From a virus, in the IMG/VR virus record IMGVR_UViG_3300028666_000112, positions 1 to 21,914 of that record: 21,914 bases of DNA; one strand, written 5' to 3'. The translations under genes were made by a program, and so were the position numbers. Positions 1 to 7,112 of this stretch are shown here, piece by piece. The notes under the pieces are model-generated. The model did not search any database. It was given only the letters and a program-made list of their open reading frames with translations, and was not told the origin of the DNA. Numbering within the stretch: the first letter of the stretch is position 1; every line of letters starts with the position of its first letter.

Positions 1-1652
1 GATCGGGCCAGGAGCGTGCCGACAACCGAGGCCCCCAACATGCCGTCGTTCATCCGCTTGGTGGCGGCGTCGAACTTCGCCCAGAAGCCCGCGTTGGCGA
101 GTTCGTCCAGTTCCGTGTTCAGCGTCTTGATGCCCAGCTTCGCTTCAGCCGTGCGCTCGATCCACTGCTTGAAGCCGACCATGATCCCGGCTCCAGCGAG
201 CACGCCGCCGAGCGCCACGAACTTCGCAGCCAGACCGGCGACAGCCGAGCCAGTCACGGAGGCTTCAATCCCGAAGGTCTTCAGGACTCGCGTGGCGATC
301 CCGGCTTTCGTGAACGCTCCAGTCAGGTCAGACAGCGAACGAATCAACGTGCCGACCACGTAGACCGCAGGGCCAGCCGCCGCCGCCAGACCCACGAGGC
401 CAAACACCACAAGCTGAATCGGCCCAGGCAACGCCGCGAAGGCCTTCGCCAGCGTGTCCACAATTGGCAGCAGCACCTTGCCGATATTCACGAGCGCCGA
501 CACGGCCGGCAGCAGCGACCCGCCAACCGTGATCCCGACGTCCTTGATCTGGTTCCACAGGATCTTCAGTTGGTTCGCCGTGGTCGCGAACTTCTTCTGG
601 GCTTCTTCGATGTGCTTGTTGCCGGACTGCCAGCCTTCGTTCGCAATCTTGAGGCTGTCCGTGATGCCGTTCCCAGCCAGCGCCAGCGATTTCATCGTCG
701 CAGCCGTGCGGACGTTCGTGGCGCCGATGTCGCGTACGACGAGGTTGAGGTCGGCGCCTTCACTCTTCATGCGGCCGAGCCCCACCACTACCGCGTTCAC
801 CGCTTCAGCCGAGTTCTTCTTCCACAGCGCCGCGAAGTCTTCCGAGGACATCTTGGCGACCTTGGCGAAGTTTTCGAGCTCCTTGCCGCCTGTGGACACG
901 GCCATCGACATCTTGCCGATCATCGTGCTCATGGCCGTGCCACCGGCTTCCGCGTTGATGCCGACGTTGGCCATCGCCGTGCTGATCGCCATGACTTGCG
1001 GCACGGTCATGCCGGCCGACGCGCCAGCGCCCATCAGGCGCTTGGTGAACTCGAGAATGTCGCCTTCTGTCGCGTTGCTGTTGTTGCCGAGATGCACCAA
1101 CGTGGAGGCCATCTCCGCGATCTTTGTGGTGCCCGTGCCCGCGATGTTGCCGATCTGCGCCAGGCCTATCGCCGCTTCTTCCGTGCTGATTCCGTCGACC
1201 GCCACACCCAACGCCGCCACGTTGCGTGTGAACTTCGCCATCTGGTCGATCGGCACGCCCATCTGACCGCCGAGCGCCGCGATCTTATTGAGCTCGTCCG
1301 TCGTCAGCGGCATTTCCTTCGCCATGTTGCGGAAGGTCTGCGCTAACGCCTTCCCCGCAGCCGTCAACGTCCCGGAACTATCCGCAACACCGTCCACCGT
1401 CTTGGCGACGTTGGCGAAGGACGACTCGAAATCCATCGCCGCCTTCACCGACGCCCCAGCCAGCCCAAGGATCGGCACCGTGACCCACTTGGTCAGCGCC
1501 GATCCGATGGCTTGCGCCTGGGCGCCCGTCTTGGCGAGCTGCTTCTCCCACGCCGCGGCCGAGTCAGCCGACCGCTTCATGGCCTTGTCGTACTGGGCGG
1601 TATCCGCCATTAACAGCACGCGCAGCAAGCCGACCACTGACGAGTTAGCCAT
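1..1652 (-). CDS. Phage tail tape measure protein (partial, runs off window)
   Basis: This reading frame is open from an ATG at 1652 to the left edge, about 550 codons, so the C-terminus is missing. Tape measure proteins run through the tail tube, set tail length and help DNA entry. The N-terminus reads like the TP901-type family: a short start (MANSSVVGLLRVLLMADTAQ), an Ala/Gly/Met-rich body without cysteine clusters, then a conserved-looking stretch around residues 325-375 with KSLALAGNGITDSLKIANEG and LKILWNQIKDVGITVGGSLL. Hydrophobic Gly/Ala/Val-rich segments follow (LVVFGLVGLAAAAGPAVYVV), which could be membrane-active. The start overlaps the stop of the preceding chaperone frame by 8 nt. 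Position directly after a two-frame tail chaperone is the classical order. The family assignment is confident; domains downstream of the window cannot be seen. Confidence 0.92.
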   Translation of the reverse strand, partial: MANSSVVGLLRVLLMADTAQYDKAMKRSADSAAAWEKQLAKTGAQAQAIGSALTKWVTVPILGLAGASVKAAMDFESSFANVAKTVDGVADSSGTLTAAGKALAQTFRNMAKEMPLTTDELNKIAALGGQMGVPIDQMAKFTRNVAALGVAVDGISTEEAAIGLAQIGNIAGTGTTKIAEMASTLVHLGNNSNATEGDILEFTKRLMGAGASAGMTVPQVMAISTAMANVGINAEAGGTAMSTMIGKMSMAVSTGGKELENFAKVAKMSSEDFAALWKKNSAEAVNAVVVGLGRMKSEGADLNLVVRDIGATNVRTAATMKSLALAGNGITDSLKIANEGWQSGNKHIEEAQKKFATTANQLKILWNQIKDVGITVGGSLLPAVSALVNIGKVLLPIVDTLAKAFAALPGPIQLVVFGLVGLAAAAGPAVYVVGTLIRSLSDLTGAFTKAGIATRVLKTFGIEASVTGSAVAGLAAKFVALGGVLAGAGIMVGFKQWIERTAEAKLGIKTLNTELDELANAGFWAKFDAATKRMNDGMLGASVVGTLLAR

Positions 1653-2148
1653 GTGCCTGTGGAGTCCCTTCCGTCCTCGTTAACGCGGCCGGTCTGACCT
1701 TGCCGCCTGTCCGTGCCGCAAACAGTTGCGCGAGCGCCTTCGCTTTCGCGGGCGTCGTGTTCTTGTCCACACGGCTGCTCGAGCCGCGCAGCACCTCGTC
1801 AAACTTCGGCAGTCGCTTCTTCGCCTTGGTCATCACCCACACACGAACCGTCTGATAGGCCTGCGTTGTGTCGCGTTCAAACTCGTGCTGGCGTCGTTCT
1901 TTGGCGGCGACGAGACACCGGAACAGGCCGTGCATCGTCGTGGACCAAAACTCACTGCGGCTCAGGCCGGCGCTGAGAGCACTCAACTCGAGCGCCCTCC
2001 AATCCCACCCCTCTACGCGCCCTGAGCCCTCCGAGGGCGCTGCTTCTTGAGCCCGAGATCCTTGGCGTCTTGTTCGTCGGGTACCGCCGTCGCCGCCATC
2101 GATCCGATGTGCTTGGACAGGTTCACCAGACCCACCTTCGTGATCCAC
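1645..2148 (-). CDS. Tail assembly chaperone, second frame (probable -1 frameshift extension)
   Basis: This frame overlaps the end of the first chaperone gene and is in the -1 frame relative to it. Its only start codon before the conserved-looking part is an ATG at 2148. The residues from there to about 2020 are a low-complexity Gly/Arg/Glu string typical of an out-of-frame reading. The plausible protein begins just past the upstream stop (2013-2015), with GWDWRALELSALSAGLSRSE and FWSTTMHGLF, resembling short tail-chaperone proteins with the pattern W-x-W-R ... Glu-Phe-Trp ... Thr. A long basic helix region follows. The best reading is that this segment is made as a C-terminal extension of the upstream protein by programmed -1 frameshifting, as in lambda G/GT. 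I did not find a canonical slippery heptamer, so independent initiation at 2148 remains possible. Confidence 0.7.
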   Translation of the reverse strand: MDHEGGSGEPVQAHRIDGGDGGTRRTRRQGSRAQEAAPSEGSGRVEGWDWRALELSALSAGLSRSEFWSTTMHGLFRCLVAAKERRQHEFERDTTQAYQTVRVWVMTKAKKRLPKFDEVLRGSSSRVDKNTTPAKAKALAQLFAARTGGKVRPAALTRTEGTPQAHG

Positions 2149-2387
2149 ACGCCGACGTCCTTGATGGACATCTCCGCGTGGTGCTCACGAAGCGCCGCCC
2201 ACATCACCGCTCGGATGTGGAATGCGCTGCCGAGTCCCGCCTTTTGCAGCGCCTCTGTGAACGTGACGATCTGATCGGGCTGACTCAGCACCGTCTCCAG
2301 TTCACACAAGGCGTTCATGTCGAGGACCAGACGGTAGGTCTGGCCCTCGACCTCAATCACCACTTCACCGGTCTTCCGGTTCGCCAT
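2013..2387 (-). CDS. Tail assembly chaperone, first frame (GTA-type)
   Basis: The 124-residue product resembles the gene-transfer-agent-type tail assembly chaperone family. The marker is an N-terminal beta segment followed by an acidic helix: GEVVIEVEGQTYRLVLDMNA and then LCELE, around residues 7-32. These proteins bind the tape measure protein during tail assembly and are absent from the mature particle. The gene lies 14 nt after the tail tube stop and has a GAGGGTTGAG ribosome-binding region before its ATG. The last 15 or so residues are Lys/Arg-rich, and the coding end contains a hairpin (2017-2040) overlapping the stop. The arrangement of tail tube, chaperone, second chaperone frame and tape measure is the standard siphovirus order, which supports the call more than the sequence alone. 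Confidence 0.85.
   Translation of the reverse strand: MANRKTGEVVIEVEGQTYRLVLDMNALCELETVLSQPDQIVTFTEALQKAGLGSAFHIRAVMWAALREHHAEMSIKDVGVWITKVGLVNLSKHIGSMAATAVPDEQDAKDLGLKKQRPRRAQGA
2017..2040 (-). promoter_or_regulatory. Hairpin at the chaperone frame overlap (possible frameshift stimulator)
   Basis: GCGCCCT at 2017-2023 pairs perfectly with AGGGCGC at 2034-2040, leaving a 10-base loop. A competing inner stem (GCCCT at 2026-2030 with AGGGC at 2034-2038) has a triloop. In the mRNA the hairpin begins two bases after the codons AAG AAG and ends just before the first-frame stop. Such structures often stimulate -1 frameshifting, but no X-XXY-YYZ heptamer is visible upstream, so the role is inferred from position. 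Confidence 0.4.
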
Positions 2388-2401
2388 TGCTCAACCCTCA
2401 G

Positions 2402-2893
2402 TTACGGAAGGTCGAACGCCTGCGTCGGCATGATCCCGAACGTGTACTTGACGACGTCCTCGGACCCGACTTCGCTCAGCGAGAAGCCCGTGATGTAGCC
2501 ACGGATCTCGACGTCCGTTTCGGGGCTCGTCGGGAAACGCACGATGAAGTTCCGCGCTTCCCCGTCTTCGGCCAGCGTCGGCATCCCGCCGTTCTGGAAG
2601 GCCCCCGTGCCGCCGCCTGCCGCCGACAAGCTCCACTCATCGGGCATGTAGATCCCGGTGACGGTGAACTCGGACGTGTCGCGGATCCCCGACCGGTGCT
2701 CGTGATGCCGGTTCGGGCTCCGCAGGTGCGTGGTATCGACGTCCGCGAACTTCGTTTCGCCAAACGTGATCGATTCCACGCCTGCGACGGCCGAGAATGT
2801 TTCCGGGCTGTCGCCTTCTCCCACCAGGAACTGCGTGCCGAAGCCGATGAAACCGCTTTCAGCGGCGTAAGTCGTTCCTACTCGTTCTGGCAT
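2402..2893 (-). CDS. Major tail tube protein
   Basis: The 163-residue product fits a siphovirus tail tube subunit, which polymerises into hexameric rings around the tape measure protein. Visible features are an N-terminal IGFGTQFLVG, the segment SPETFSAVAGVESITFGETK near residues 29-48, and VDTTHLRSPNRHHEHRSGI at residues 52-70. These match the Phe-x-x-Val ... Asp-x-Thr pattern of lambda gpV-like and TP901-type tube proteins. The C-terminal half is beta-rich, with RNFIVRFP and VEIRGYITGFSL. A strong Shine-Dalgarno sequence lies six bases before the ATG, and a probable terminator separates the gene from the head-tail genes. Separate, strong expression suits a protein needed in many copies. Confidence is high from sequence and position together. 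Confidence 0.88.
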   Translation of the reverse strand: MPERVGTTYAAESGFIGFGTQFLVGEGDSPETFSAVAGVESITFGETKFADVDTTHLRSPNRHHEHRSGIRDTSEFTVTGIYMPDEWSLSAAGGGTGAFQNGGMPTLAEDGEARNFIVRFPTSPETDVEIRGYITGFSLSEVGSEDVVKYTFGIMPTQAFDLP

Positions 2894-2899
2894 GTGCGT

Positions 2900-2907
2900 T
2901 CTCCTCT
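2900..2907 (-). promoter_or_regulatory. Strong ribosome-binding site of the tail tube gene
   Basis: On the minus strand AGAGGAGA ends six bases before the ATG at 2893. It is the best Shine-Dalgarno match in the window. Most upstream genes instead depend on stop/start overlaps, so this site suggests independent, high-level translation of the tube protein. Confidence 0.7.
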
Positions 2908-2942
2908 ATGCGTCTTGCGCCCCTGACAACTCACTGGCCACC

Positions 2943-3005
2943 AAAAGACAAAGGCCGCTCTGCACGGCTGGAATCACGTCCCAGCACGCACAGAGCGGCC
3001 TTGTC
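2943..3005 (-). terminator. Probable intrinsic terminator before the tail tube gene
   Basis: A long inverted repeat pairs 2947-2962 (GACAAAGGCCGCTCTG) with 2991-3005 (CAGAGCGGCCTTGTC), leaving one bulged A. An inner stem of GCTGG (2967-2971) with CCAGC (2981-2985) extends it. Read on the minus strand, the hairpin ends in a T-rich tail, with TTTGTC inside the stem and TTTT at 2946-2943. This is the layout of a Rho-independent terminator. It would separate the packaging/head/sugar operon from the tail tube gene, or allow only partial read-through. Confidence 0.7.
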
Positions 3006-3099
3006 TCTGATGGCCTTGTCGGTACTCGCAGGCGCTGACCTAGCGCCGTTCGGATGCCTCCTAGCGAGCCCGTTCCAAAGAAGTCGTTACGTCAACTCA

Positions 3100-3537
3100 T
3101 TACCCCTTGTGCAAGACGATCACGTCTCGCACGATCCGAAACACGTTCACTTCATCCGCGTCGAAGAACTCGCGAACGTCGTCTGGGATGATGGCTTCGA
3201 TCGCCATGCTGCCCACCGTCCCGGAATAGCCAATCAATCCCGTGCCGTCACCAGGTCCACGCACGGCTTCGTCTACCGCTCGTGCGCCCGCATACCAGTC
3301 GTAGCCGCCGTACTTCAGCGCGGCCGAGTCAATCTGGATCCGCGTGCGAAACTGCGTCACGCCGCCACGGAGATGCACCGGCTGCGACTCACTGATCCGC
3401 TGCACCCGGATACACCGTGGCGTGGACGTCGTGAAGATCGACTGCGGGAACTGCGACGTGTAGATCCGCTGGCTCACCAGCGCAGTCACCGCAGCCGTGG
3501 CCTTCAGACGAGTCACGATGGCTTCAGCCGCCGTCAC
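3100..3537 (-). CDS. Tail terminator / tail completion protein (DUF3168-like)
   Basis: The 145-residue product resembles the DUF3168 / gpU-like tail terminator family, which caps the tail tube and joins it to the head. It opens with a helical segment (AAEAIVTRLKATAAVTALVS) and then RIYTSQFPQ, the usual N-terminal pattern of short helix followed by a Pro-containing strand. A central beta-rich region contains RTRIQIDSAA, and the C-terminus has a DVREFFDADE segment. I chose the GTG at 3537 because it overlaps the gp10-like stop by 4 nt (GTGA). The longer frame to 3621 only adds residues that shadow the neighbour. It is the last gene before the probable terminator. Position between the gp10-like and tail tube genes is exactly that expected. 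Confidence 0.82.
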   Translation of the reverse strand: MTAAEAIVTRLKATAAVTALVSQRIYTSQFPQSIFTTSTPRCIRVQRISESQPVHLRGGVTQFRTRIQIDSAALKYGGYDWYAGARAVDEAVRGPGDGTGLIGYSGTVGSMAIEAIIPDDVREFFDADEVNVFRIVRDVIVLHKG

Positions 3538-4010
3538 AGCGTCTCGCCTCCAGGCCCGCCAACTGTTGGCCCAGTTGATGTGCCAGTCCGGCTGACACCA
3601 CGCCCAGCGAGCTCCACCCACAGACGACGCCCGATGTCCTTGAGCGCCTTCGCGGCATTGGAATCGAAGGCTGGCCGAGCGAACGACCGAGCCGACATCT
3701 TCACCGTGCCGAACTCGAGGAAGAATCCGTAATGGAACCCTTTTGACGGTCCCACCGCCACCGCCGCGGAGAACTCGTCCGTTTTGAATGTGCCTTCTTC
3801 GCCTTTGATGCTCCTCACCGACGAGATGACCATGTTGTCGGCAATGTCCGGTGCGCCTTCCGCTCTCGGCGCGTTCTTCGCCATGCTCTTTCGCATGGGT
3901 TCAGCGGCATCCTTGAGCACTTCCGTCAGCGTGCTCTTGCGAACACGAGCCGGTAAGCTGTTCAGCGCCGCCGCCAACTCCTTACCGCCTTCCAAGCGCA
4001 GGCCAATCAC
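3534..4010 (-). CDS. HK97 gp10-like head-tail / tail completion protein
   Basis: The 158-residue product has the hallmark of HK97 gp10-like proteins, FFLEFGTVKMSARSFARPAF at about residues 96-115. The Glu-Phe-Gly-Thr and Ala-Arg-x-Phe-x-x-Pro-Ala pattern is characteristic of the family. The first 40 residues form a predicted amphipathic region with LEGGKELAAALNSLPARVRK. Members act at the head-tail interface or tail completion step. The gene overlaps its upstream neighbour by ATGA (4007-4010) and its downstream neighbour by GTGA (3534-3537), so it is translationally coupled on both sides. The C-terminal tail is Gly/Thr-rich and probably disordered. Confidence 0.9.
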   Translation of the reverse strand: MIGLRLEGGKELAAALNSLPARVRKSTLTEVLKDAAEPMRKSMAKNAPRAEGAPDIADNMVISSVRSIKGEEGTFKTDEFSAAVAVGPSKGFHYGFFLEFGTVKMSARSFARPAFDSNAAKALKDIGRRLWVELAGRGVSRTGTSTGPTVGGPGGETL

Positions 4011-4393
4011 GCTTCCACCGCCGATCCCGCCAACGTGACGAGTTCAATCAGCTTCCGTCGCTCCGACTGCCGCGCCGCCACGATGTCGTGATACCGACCA
4101 CCTGTGACAATCCGCCGCTTCTTCGGCACGTCCACGAGCTCAGGATCCATGTCCGCCCGGTAGTTGATCTCCCACACGGTATCGATGGCTGCGGACTCTT
4201 GACCGGCCCTGAACCGCTCCTGCCCTGAGATATCCAGCCGTGACGCGGGCATTTCCACCAGCGTGCTCCACCCTTCCACGGGCGCCCCAGAACTGCCGAC
4301 CGAATCGGTCAGTTGCTGAATCGTGATCGTGCGGTCCCGCATCCTTGAGGCCGAGACGTCACGCCGACGCGACTGGAAGCCACGAAGCGCCAT
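4007..4393 (-). CDS. Head-tail joining (adaptor) protein
   Basis: The 128-residue product fits the phage head-tail joining family, which forms a ring between connector and tail. Features are RMRDRTITIQQ near the start, a central Trp-x-x-x-Val-x-Met pattern (GWSTLVEMPASRLDISGQER), a YRADMDPELVDVPKKRRIV segment, and GGRYHDIVAARQSERRKLIE near the end. These follow the family's beta-barrel layout. I chose the ATG at 4393 because it shares one base with the upstream stop (TGATG). An ATG 27 nt further upstream lies inside the previous gene, and a later Met (MRDRT) is also possible. Identification is firm for type, less so for the exact start. Confidence 0.85.
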   Translation of the reverse strand: MALRGFQSRRRDVSASRMRDRTITIQQLTDSVGSSGAPVEGWSTLVEMPASRLDISGQERFRAGQESAAIDTVWEINYRADMDPELVDVPKKRRIVTGGRYHDIVAARQSERRKLIELVTLAGSAVEA

Positions 4394-4998
4394 CAGATCA
4401 GGCCATTCCTCTCGCCCCAAAAGCGCCTAAGCGTTTCACGAGAAGGCAATTCTCCGAGGTTGTATTGCGAATCAATGCACAGGATGATCCCATTCAAGAT
4501 CGACGGCGCTGGAGTCTTAGTCCAATCCTCAAATCCAACCCTGTATTCGATCGTGACCGCATCGCCATACTGCGACACAGATGGCCACGATCCTCCATCC
4601 ACTGGCCGCAACTTGCTTGGCCGAACACCGGCACGAGCCAACAGATAGGTTTCTGGGCTACCCAACATGGACTGTGTTTCGCCGTCGCCATCCAAATAAT
4701 TGAAAGACACTATGTCGATCACAGGCCGCTGGCTGAGCTCAATGTCGCCACACGGGAACGCGCTCAAAGTGTCTCGCCATGTCTGCGGGCTAAGACGAAC
4801 GCCCCATTGGTTGTCCCTCTCAGCGGTATCAGCGATCGATTCGATGAGCCTCCTAATGTGCTCGTCATCGACGGAACCGTTAGCGACCCTGAGAACCTTG
4901 TCTCGCACGTACGACAGAGACAACACTGGATCAGTTGGAGGCTCTACCTGTTCCGAGCGCCACGTAATCCCGTAGTCCCACGGCGGTGTCCATGTCAT
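4393..4998 (-). CDS. Head-tail connector protein, phiE125 gp8 type
   Basis: The 201-residue product matches the phiE125 gp8-like family, a gp6-type connector ring docking under the portal. Visible markers are LIESIADTAERDNQWGVRLS, TWRDTLSAFPCGDIELSQRP, and VIDIVSFNYLDGDGE, then YGDAVTIEYRVGFED and PAPSILNGIILCIDSQYNL. The Asp-x-x-x-Gly-x-x-Leu, Phe-Pro and Ile-x-Tyr-x-Asp-x-x-Gly pattern is typical. Its ATG overlaps the stop of the last sugar-cassette gene (ATGA, 4995-4998), so it depends on translation of the cassette. Base composition is clearly lower in G+C than its neighbours (26 of 60 in the line at 4441), suggesting a different recent history from the rest of the head-tail block. Confidence 0.88.
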   Translation of the reverse strand: MTWTPPWDYGITWRSEQVEPPTDPVLSLSYVRDKVLRVANGSVDDEHIRRLIESIADTAERDNQWGVRLSPQTWRDTLSAFPCGDIELSQRPVIDIVSFNYLDGDGETQSMLGSPETYLLARAGVRPSKLRPVDGGSWPSVSQYGDAVTIEYRVGFEDWTKTPAPSILNGIILCIDSQYNLGELPSRETLRRFWGERNGLI

Positions 4999-5717
4999 GA
5001 CGCCACCGCCAGATCCTGCTTGTAGTGCTGCGCCACCCAGGACAGGTGTTGCACTTCAGGGCTCCACGGATTCAGGGCTCCGTGAAAGCTCACCACCTTG
5101 GCGTTGTCTGGTAACGTGTACGGGTCAGACGCCAAGTGGTTGCGGTAGCTATACACGCCGTCTTTCTTGCCCCACTTCGCTTCACCTCCGCCGAGCGTGT
5201 AGCTGATAAAACCCTGGTCACTTCCCCACGACCCAGCACGACGCGACTGCTCTGGTGACGTCTGCGGATCGAAGGTGTTCCAGACTTGCGGCCTCGATCC
5301 AGCCGTCAGCAGCATCATCGAGCCGTTGTAATGGCTCCCTGGTTGCGGGTTCGTGTCCCCGAACGCCACGAAGTCTTCTGGCCGGTCCCACACCGACGAC
5401 ACGTCACCAATCAGCACCATGTCCAAGTCGATCGACACGAACCGCTTGCCGAACACCGACGCGATTTCAGGATGGAACATCCGAAGCCGCCGATAGCAAC
5501 TCGGGTTCTTGCCGCCGTGCGGTGAGGGCACTTCCACGAAGTCACGGAAGTCAGGAATGACTTCGACGCTTCGGTCAATGCCGTCTGCCTGGTCCGTGAC
5601 GCAAATGACGTTCACCTTGCGCGGATAGGACCGACGCACCATTGCCGCCAGTGTGTTGACGTGCTCAGCGGTGAACGTCGCGCGATACCGACGCATCGGC
5701 TCCCACTTCCACGTCAC
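4995..5717 (-). CDS. Glycosyltransferase, GT-A fold with DxD motif
   Basis: The 240-residue product looks like a GT8-like, retaining-type GT-A glycosyltransferase. It begins TWKWEPMRRYRATFTAEHVN with a nucleotide-binding strand at VNVICVTDQADGID. It has a DLD motif at residues 97-99 inside KRFVSIDLDMVLIGDVSSVW, the metal and sugar-nucleotide site. Later features are an acceptor-side YNGSMMLL segment, GSDQGFIS at 165-172 and FHG at 211-213 before NPW. I chose the GTG at 5717, 7 nt after the preceding stop, because the residues encoded further upstream shadow the previous gene. Its stop is coupled to the connector gene. The sugar transferred cannot be deduced. It marks the downstream edge of the cassette. 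Confidence 0.8.
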   Translation of the reverse strand: MTWKWEPMRRYRATFTAEHVNTLAAMVRRSYPRKVNVICVTDQADGIDRSVEVIPDFRDFVEVPSPHGGKNPSCYRRLRMFHPEIASVFGKRFVSIDLDMVLIGDVSSVWDRPEDFVAFGDTNPQPGSHYNGSMMLLTAGSRPQVWNTFDPQTSPEQSRRAGSWGSDQGFISYTLGGGEAKWGKKDGVYSYRNHLASDPYTLPDNAKVVSFHGALNPWSPEVQHLSWVAQHYKQDLAVAS

Positions 5718-5724
5718 GACCGAC

Positions 5725-6501
5725 TCAAGCAACACGCTCAGCCTCCACGATGGGATACACCTGCTCGTACGGGATGAGCCCATGCAGCGGACGCCAGCCG
5801 GCGATCTTGGCGCGTTCGGCCTTCGCCTTCGCCAGCCCTGCGTCATTCACCGGATCGTTCTTGCGCGTGTAAACCTCTGGCGGTGTTGATGCGTCCGCGA
5901 TGACTTCGCGCGGATAGCGCACGATCACGTCCGTCATAAGCACAACGGAACGAGAGGCCGCAACGACACGATCGGAGAACTCGCCGCTGGTGCCGTAATG
6001 TCCCGATAGCCGCTCGTCGTAGCCACCGGACAGGTCGAACATGGCCTTGGTGAGCAACCAGGTATCGTTGTGTGGCTTCCACGGTGCAGCCGCAGCGACG
6101 TCATACGGCCACGCACTAGGCGCCGTGACGCGCTTGAACTTGTAGGCCGACTCGGCGTCCAGCGGCCCGTTCAGCAGCCGCGCCATCGTCTCGGCCGGGA
6201 TCGTGTGGTCAATGTCCGTGAGCAGCAACCATTCCGTCGTCGCCACCTTCGCGCCAAGGTTCCGGCACGCCAGCCAGTTCCACCGCTTCTTCTTCGTGAG
6301 TCGGTAGAGGCGCAACGACGCGAGTCCTTCGATCTGCACGGCCTTCGCGCTGAGCCTGAAGCCCTTCGGTGAGCAGTCATCAACCACAACGACGTGAAGT
6401 CTCGAGCGCAGTTCAGCCGGATAGGACGCCCACACGGCCTGTTGCTCGAGGAACATGCCAGAGTTCACGAAGAACGGCAGCACGAGTGTCAGTTCTCTCA
6501 T
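5725..6501 (-). CDS. Family 2 (GT-A) glycosyltransferase
   Basis: The 258-residue product shows the GT2 layout. An N-terminal strand RELTLVLPFFVNSG is followed by LHVVVVDDCSP with the nucleotide-contacting Asp pair at residues 41-42. The conserved NLGAKVATTEWLLLTDIDHT carries a DID motif at 96-98. Further on come WPYDVAAAAPW and LSGGYDERLSGHYGTSGEFS, the acceptor-binding/GGYDE region common in GT2 enzymes. The start at 6501 overlaps the upstream methyltransferase stop by 4 nt (ATGA). The N-terminus is cytosolic with no signal peptide or membrane helix. GT2 enzymes use nucleotide sugars to build glycans by inversion; the substrate is unknown. Neighbouring methyltransferases suggest it contributes to a methylated oligosaccharide. 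Confidence 0.87.
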   Translation of the reverse strand: MRELTLVLPFFVNSGMFLEQQAVWASYPAELRSRLHVVVVDDCSPKGFRLSAKAVQIEGLASLRLYRLTKKKRWNWLACRNLGAKVATTEWLLLTDIDHTIPAETMARLLNGPLDAESAYKFKRVTAPSAWPYDVAAAAPWKPHNDTWLLTKAMFDLSGGYDERLSGHYGTSGEFSDRVVAASRSVVLMTDVIVRYPREVIADASTPPEVYTRKNDPVNDAGLAKAKAERAKIAGWRPLHGLIPYEQVYPIVEAERVA

Positions 6502-7112
6502 GCGACCACCCAGGCCCATGAGGGCGACTTATCAGCGGCGAACACGAACCACGGTGAAATGCCGTTGGCGTGCGTGTAGTGGTCAACCGCGTCGGCTACT
6601 TGGATGAAGTCTTTGCGGCCACGCTCGATGTTGTAGTCGTGACCGGCGATCACCATGCCAGGTTTCACCTTGGGCAACCACGCTTTGATGTCCGCCGTTA
6701 CGTGAGCGCGGAGATGGTTCCCATCGATATAGGCCGCACCGAGTGAGCGATCAGCAATCTGCTTCGCTCCGTCGATAGACGTCGCACGAACGATCTGATG
6801 CGGGAACCCAGCCAACGCCGCCTCTGTGCGCTCAAGCGCACGGTCGAGCCGAGACTTGACGTTCTTGCGCTCGATGTAGCCCTGTTGCGGCGCCCACGGG
6901 TCAACCGCGTAGAGGAACGCGCCAACTTCTTCGCAAATCGTGCGAGCGAACGCGCCTTCCCAGACGCCAATCTCAGCGACCGTCTGCACGCCCAGCGCCT
7001 TCCACCACGCGCGCAACTGCTTGCGCCCACAGTCAGGCAGGATGACTCGGCCTGTGGCTCCTGCGAGGTCCACCGTCGTCAACGCCTGAAGGGCTTGGAG
7101 TTGCGGCGTCAT
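6498..7112 (-). CDS. Class I SAM-dependent methyltransferase (Methyltransf_24 / CmcI-like)
   Basis: The 204-residue product has a Rossmann methyltransferase signature. Motif I is VAEIGVWEGAFARTICEEVG at residues 45-64, the acidic ribose-binding strand is LYAVDPWAP at 67-75, and motif IV/V is AAYIDGNHLRAHVTADIKAW. A PGMVIAGHDY segment at 151-160 has the Gly-His-Asp that resembles metal-binding sites in the CmcI-like and Methyltransf_24 groups. These are often sugar or small-molecule O-methyltransferases. The ATG at 7112 overlaps the upstream stop (ATGA); the longer N-terminus to 7136 is not needed. It sits between another methyltransferase and a GT2 enzyme, which favours a glycan substrate over DNA. 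No DNA methylase catalytic motif (NPPY/DPPY or PCQ) is visible. Confidence 0.83.
   Translation of the reverse strand: MTPQLQALQALTTVDLAGATGRVILPDCGRKQLRAWWKALGVQTVAEIGVWEGAFARTICEEVGAFLYAVDPWAPQQGYIERKNVKSRLDRALERTEAALAGFPHQIVRATSIDGAKQIADRSLGAAYIDGNHLRAHVTADIKAWLPKVKPGMVIAGHDYNIERGRKDFIQVADAVDHYTHANGISPWFVFAADKSPSWAWVVA

Larger units (their letters stand above)
2894..3099 (-). other. 206-nt intergenic region between tail terminator and tail tube genes
   Basis: This is the longest gene-free stretch in the window. It holds the terminator-like hairpin, the tail tube ribosome-binding site, and a smaller hairpin at 3031-3047 (GGCGCT, loop GACCT, AGCGCC). A TTGACG at about 3089-3094 on the minus strand has no acceptable -10 box 16-18 bases downstream. 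If a tail promoter is present, I could not identify it. Confidence 0.6.

Noticed and set aside
454-1346. Plus-strand frames of about 260-270 codons at the left end
   Set aside because: They lie opposite the tape measure frame. The minus-strand translation gives a coherent TP901-type tape measure protein, while the plus frames have shadow-like composition.
3089-3094. Possible -35 box TTGACG on the minus strand in the 206-nt gap
   Set aside because: The sequence 16-18 bases downstream (around CGGGCT) is not an acceptable -10 box.
2908-3732. Plus-strand frame of 274 codons across the tail terminator region
   Set aside because: It crosses the terminator hairpin and shadows two well-supported minus-strand genes; no domain is visible.
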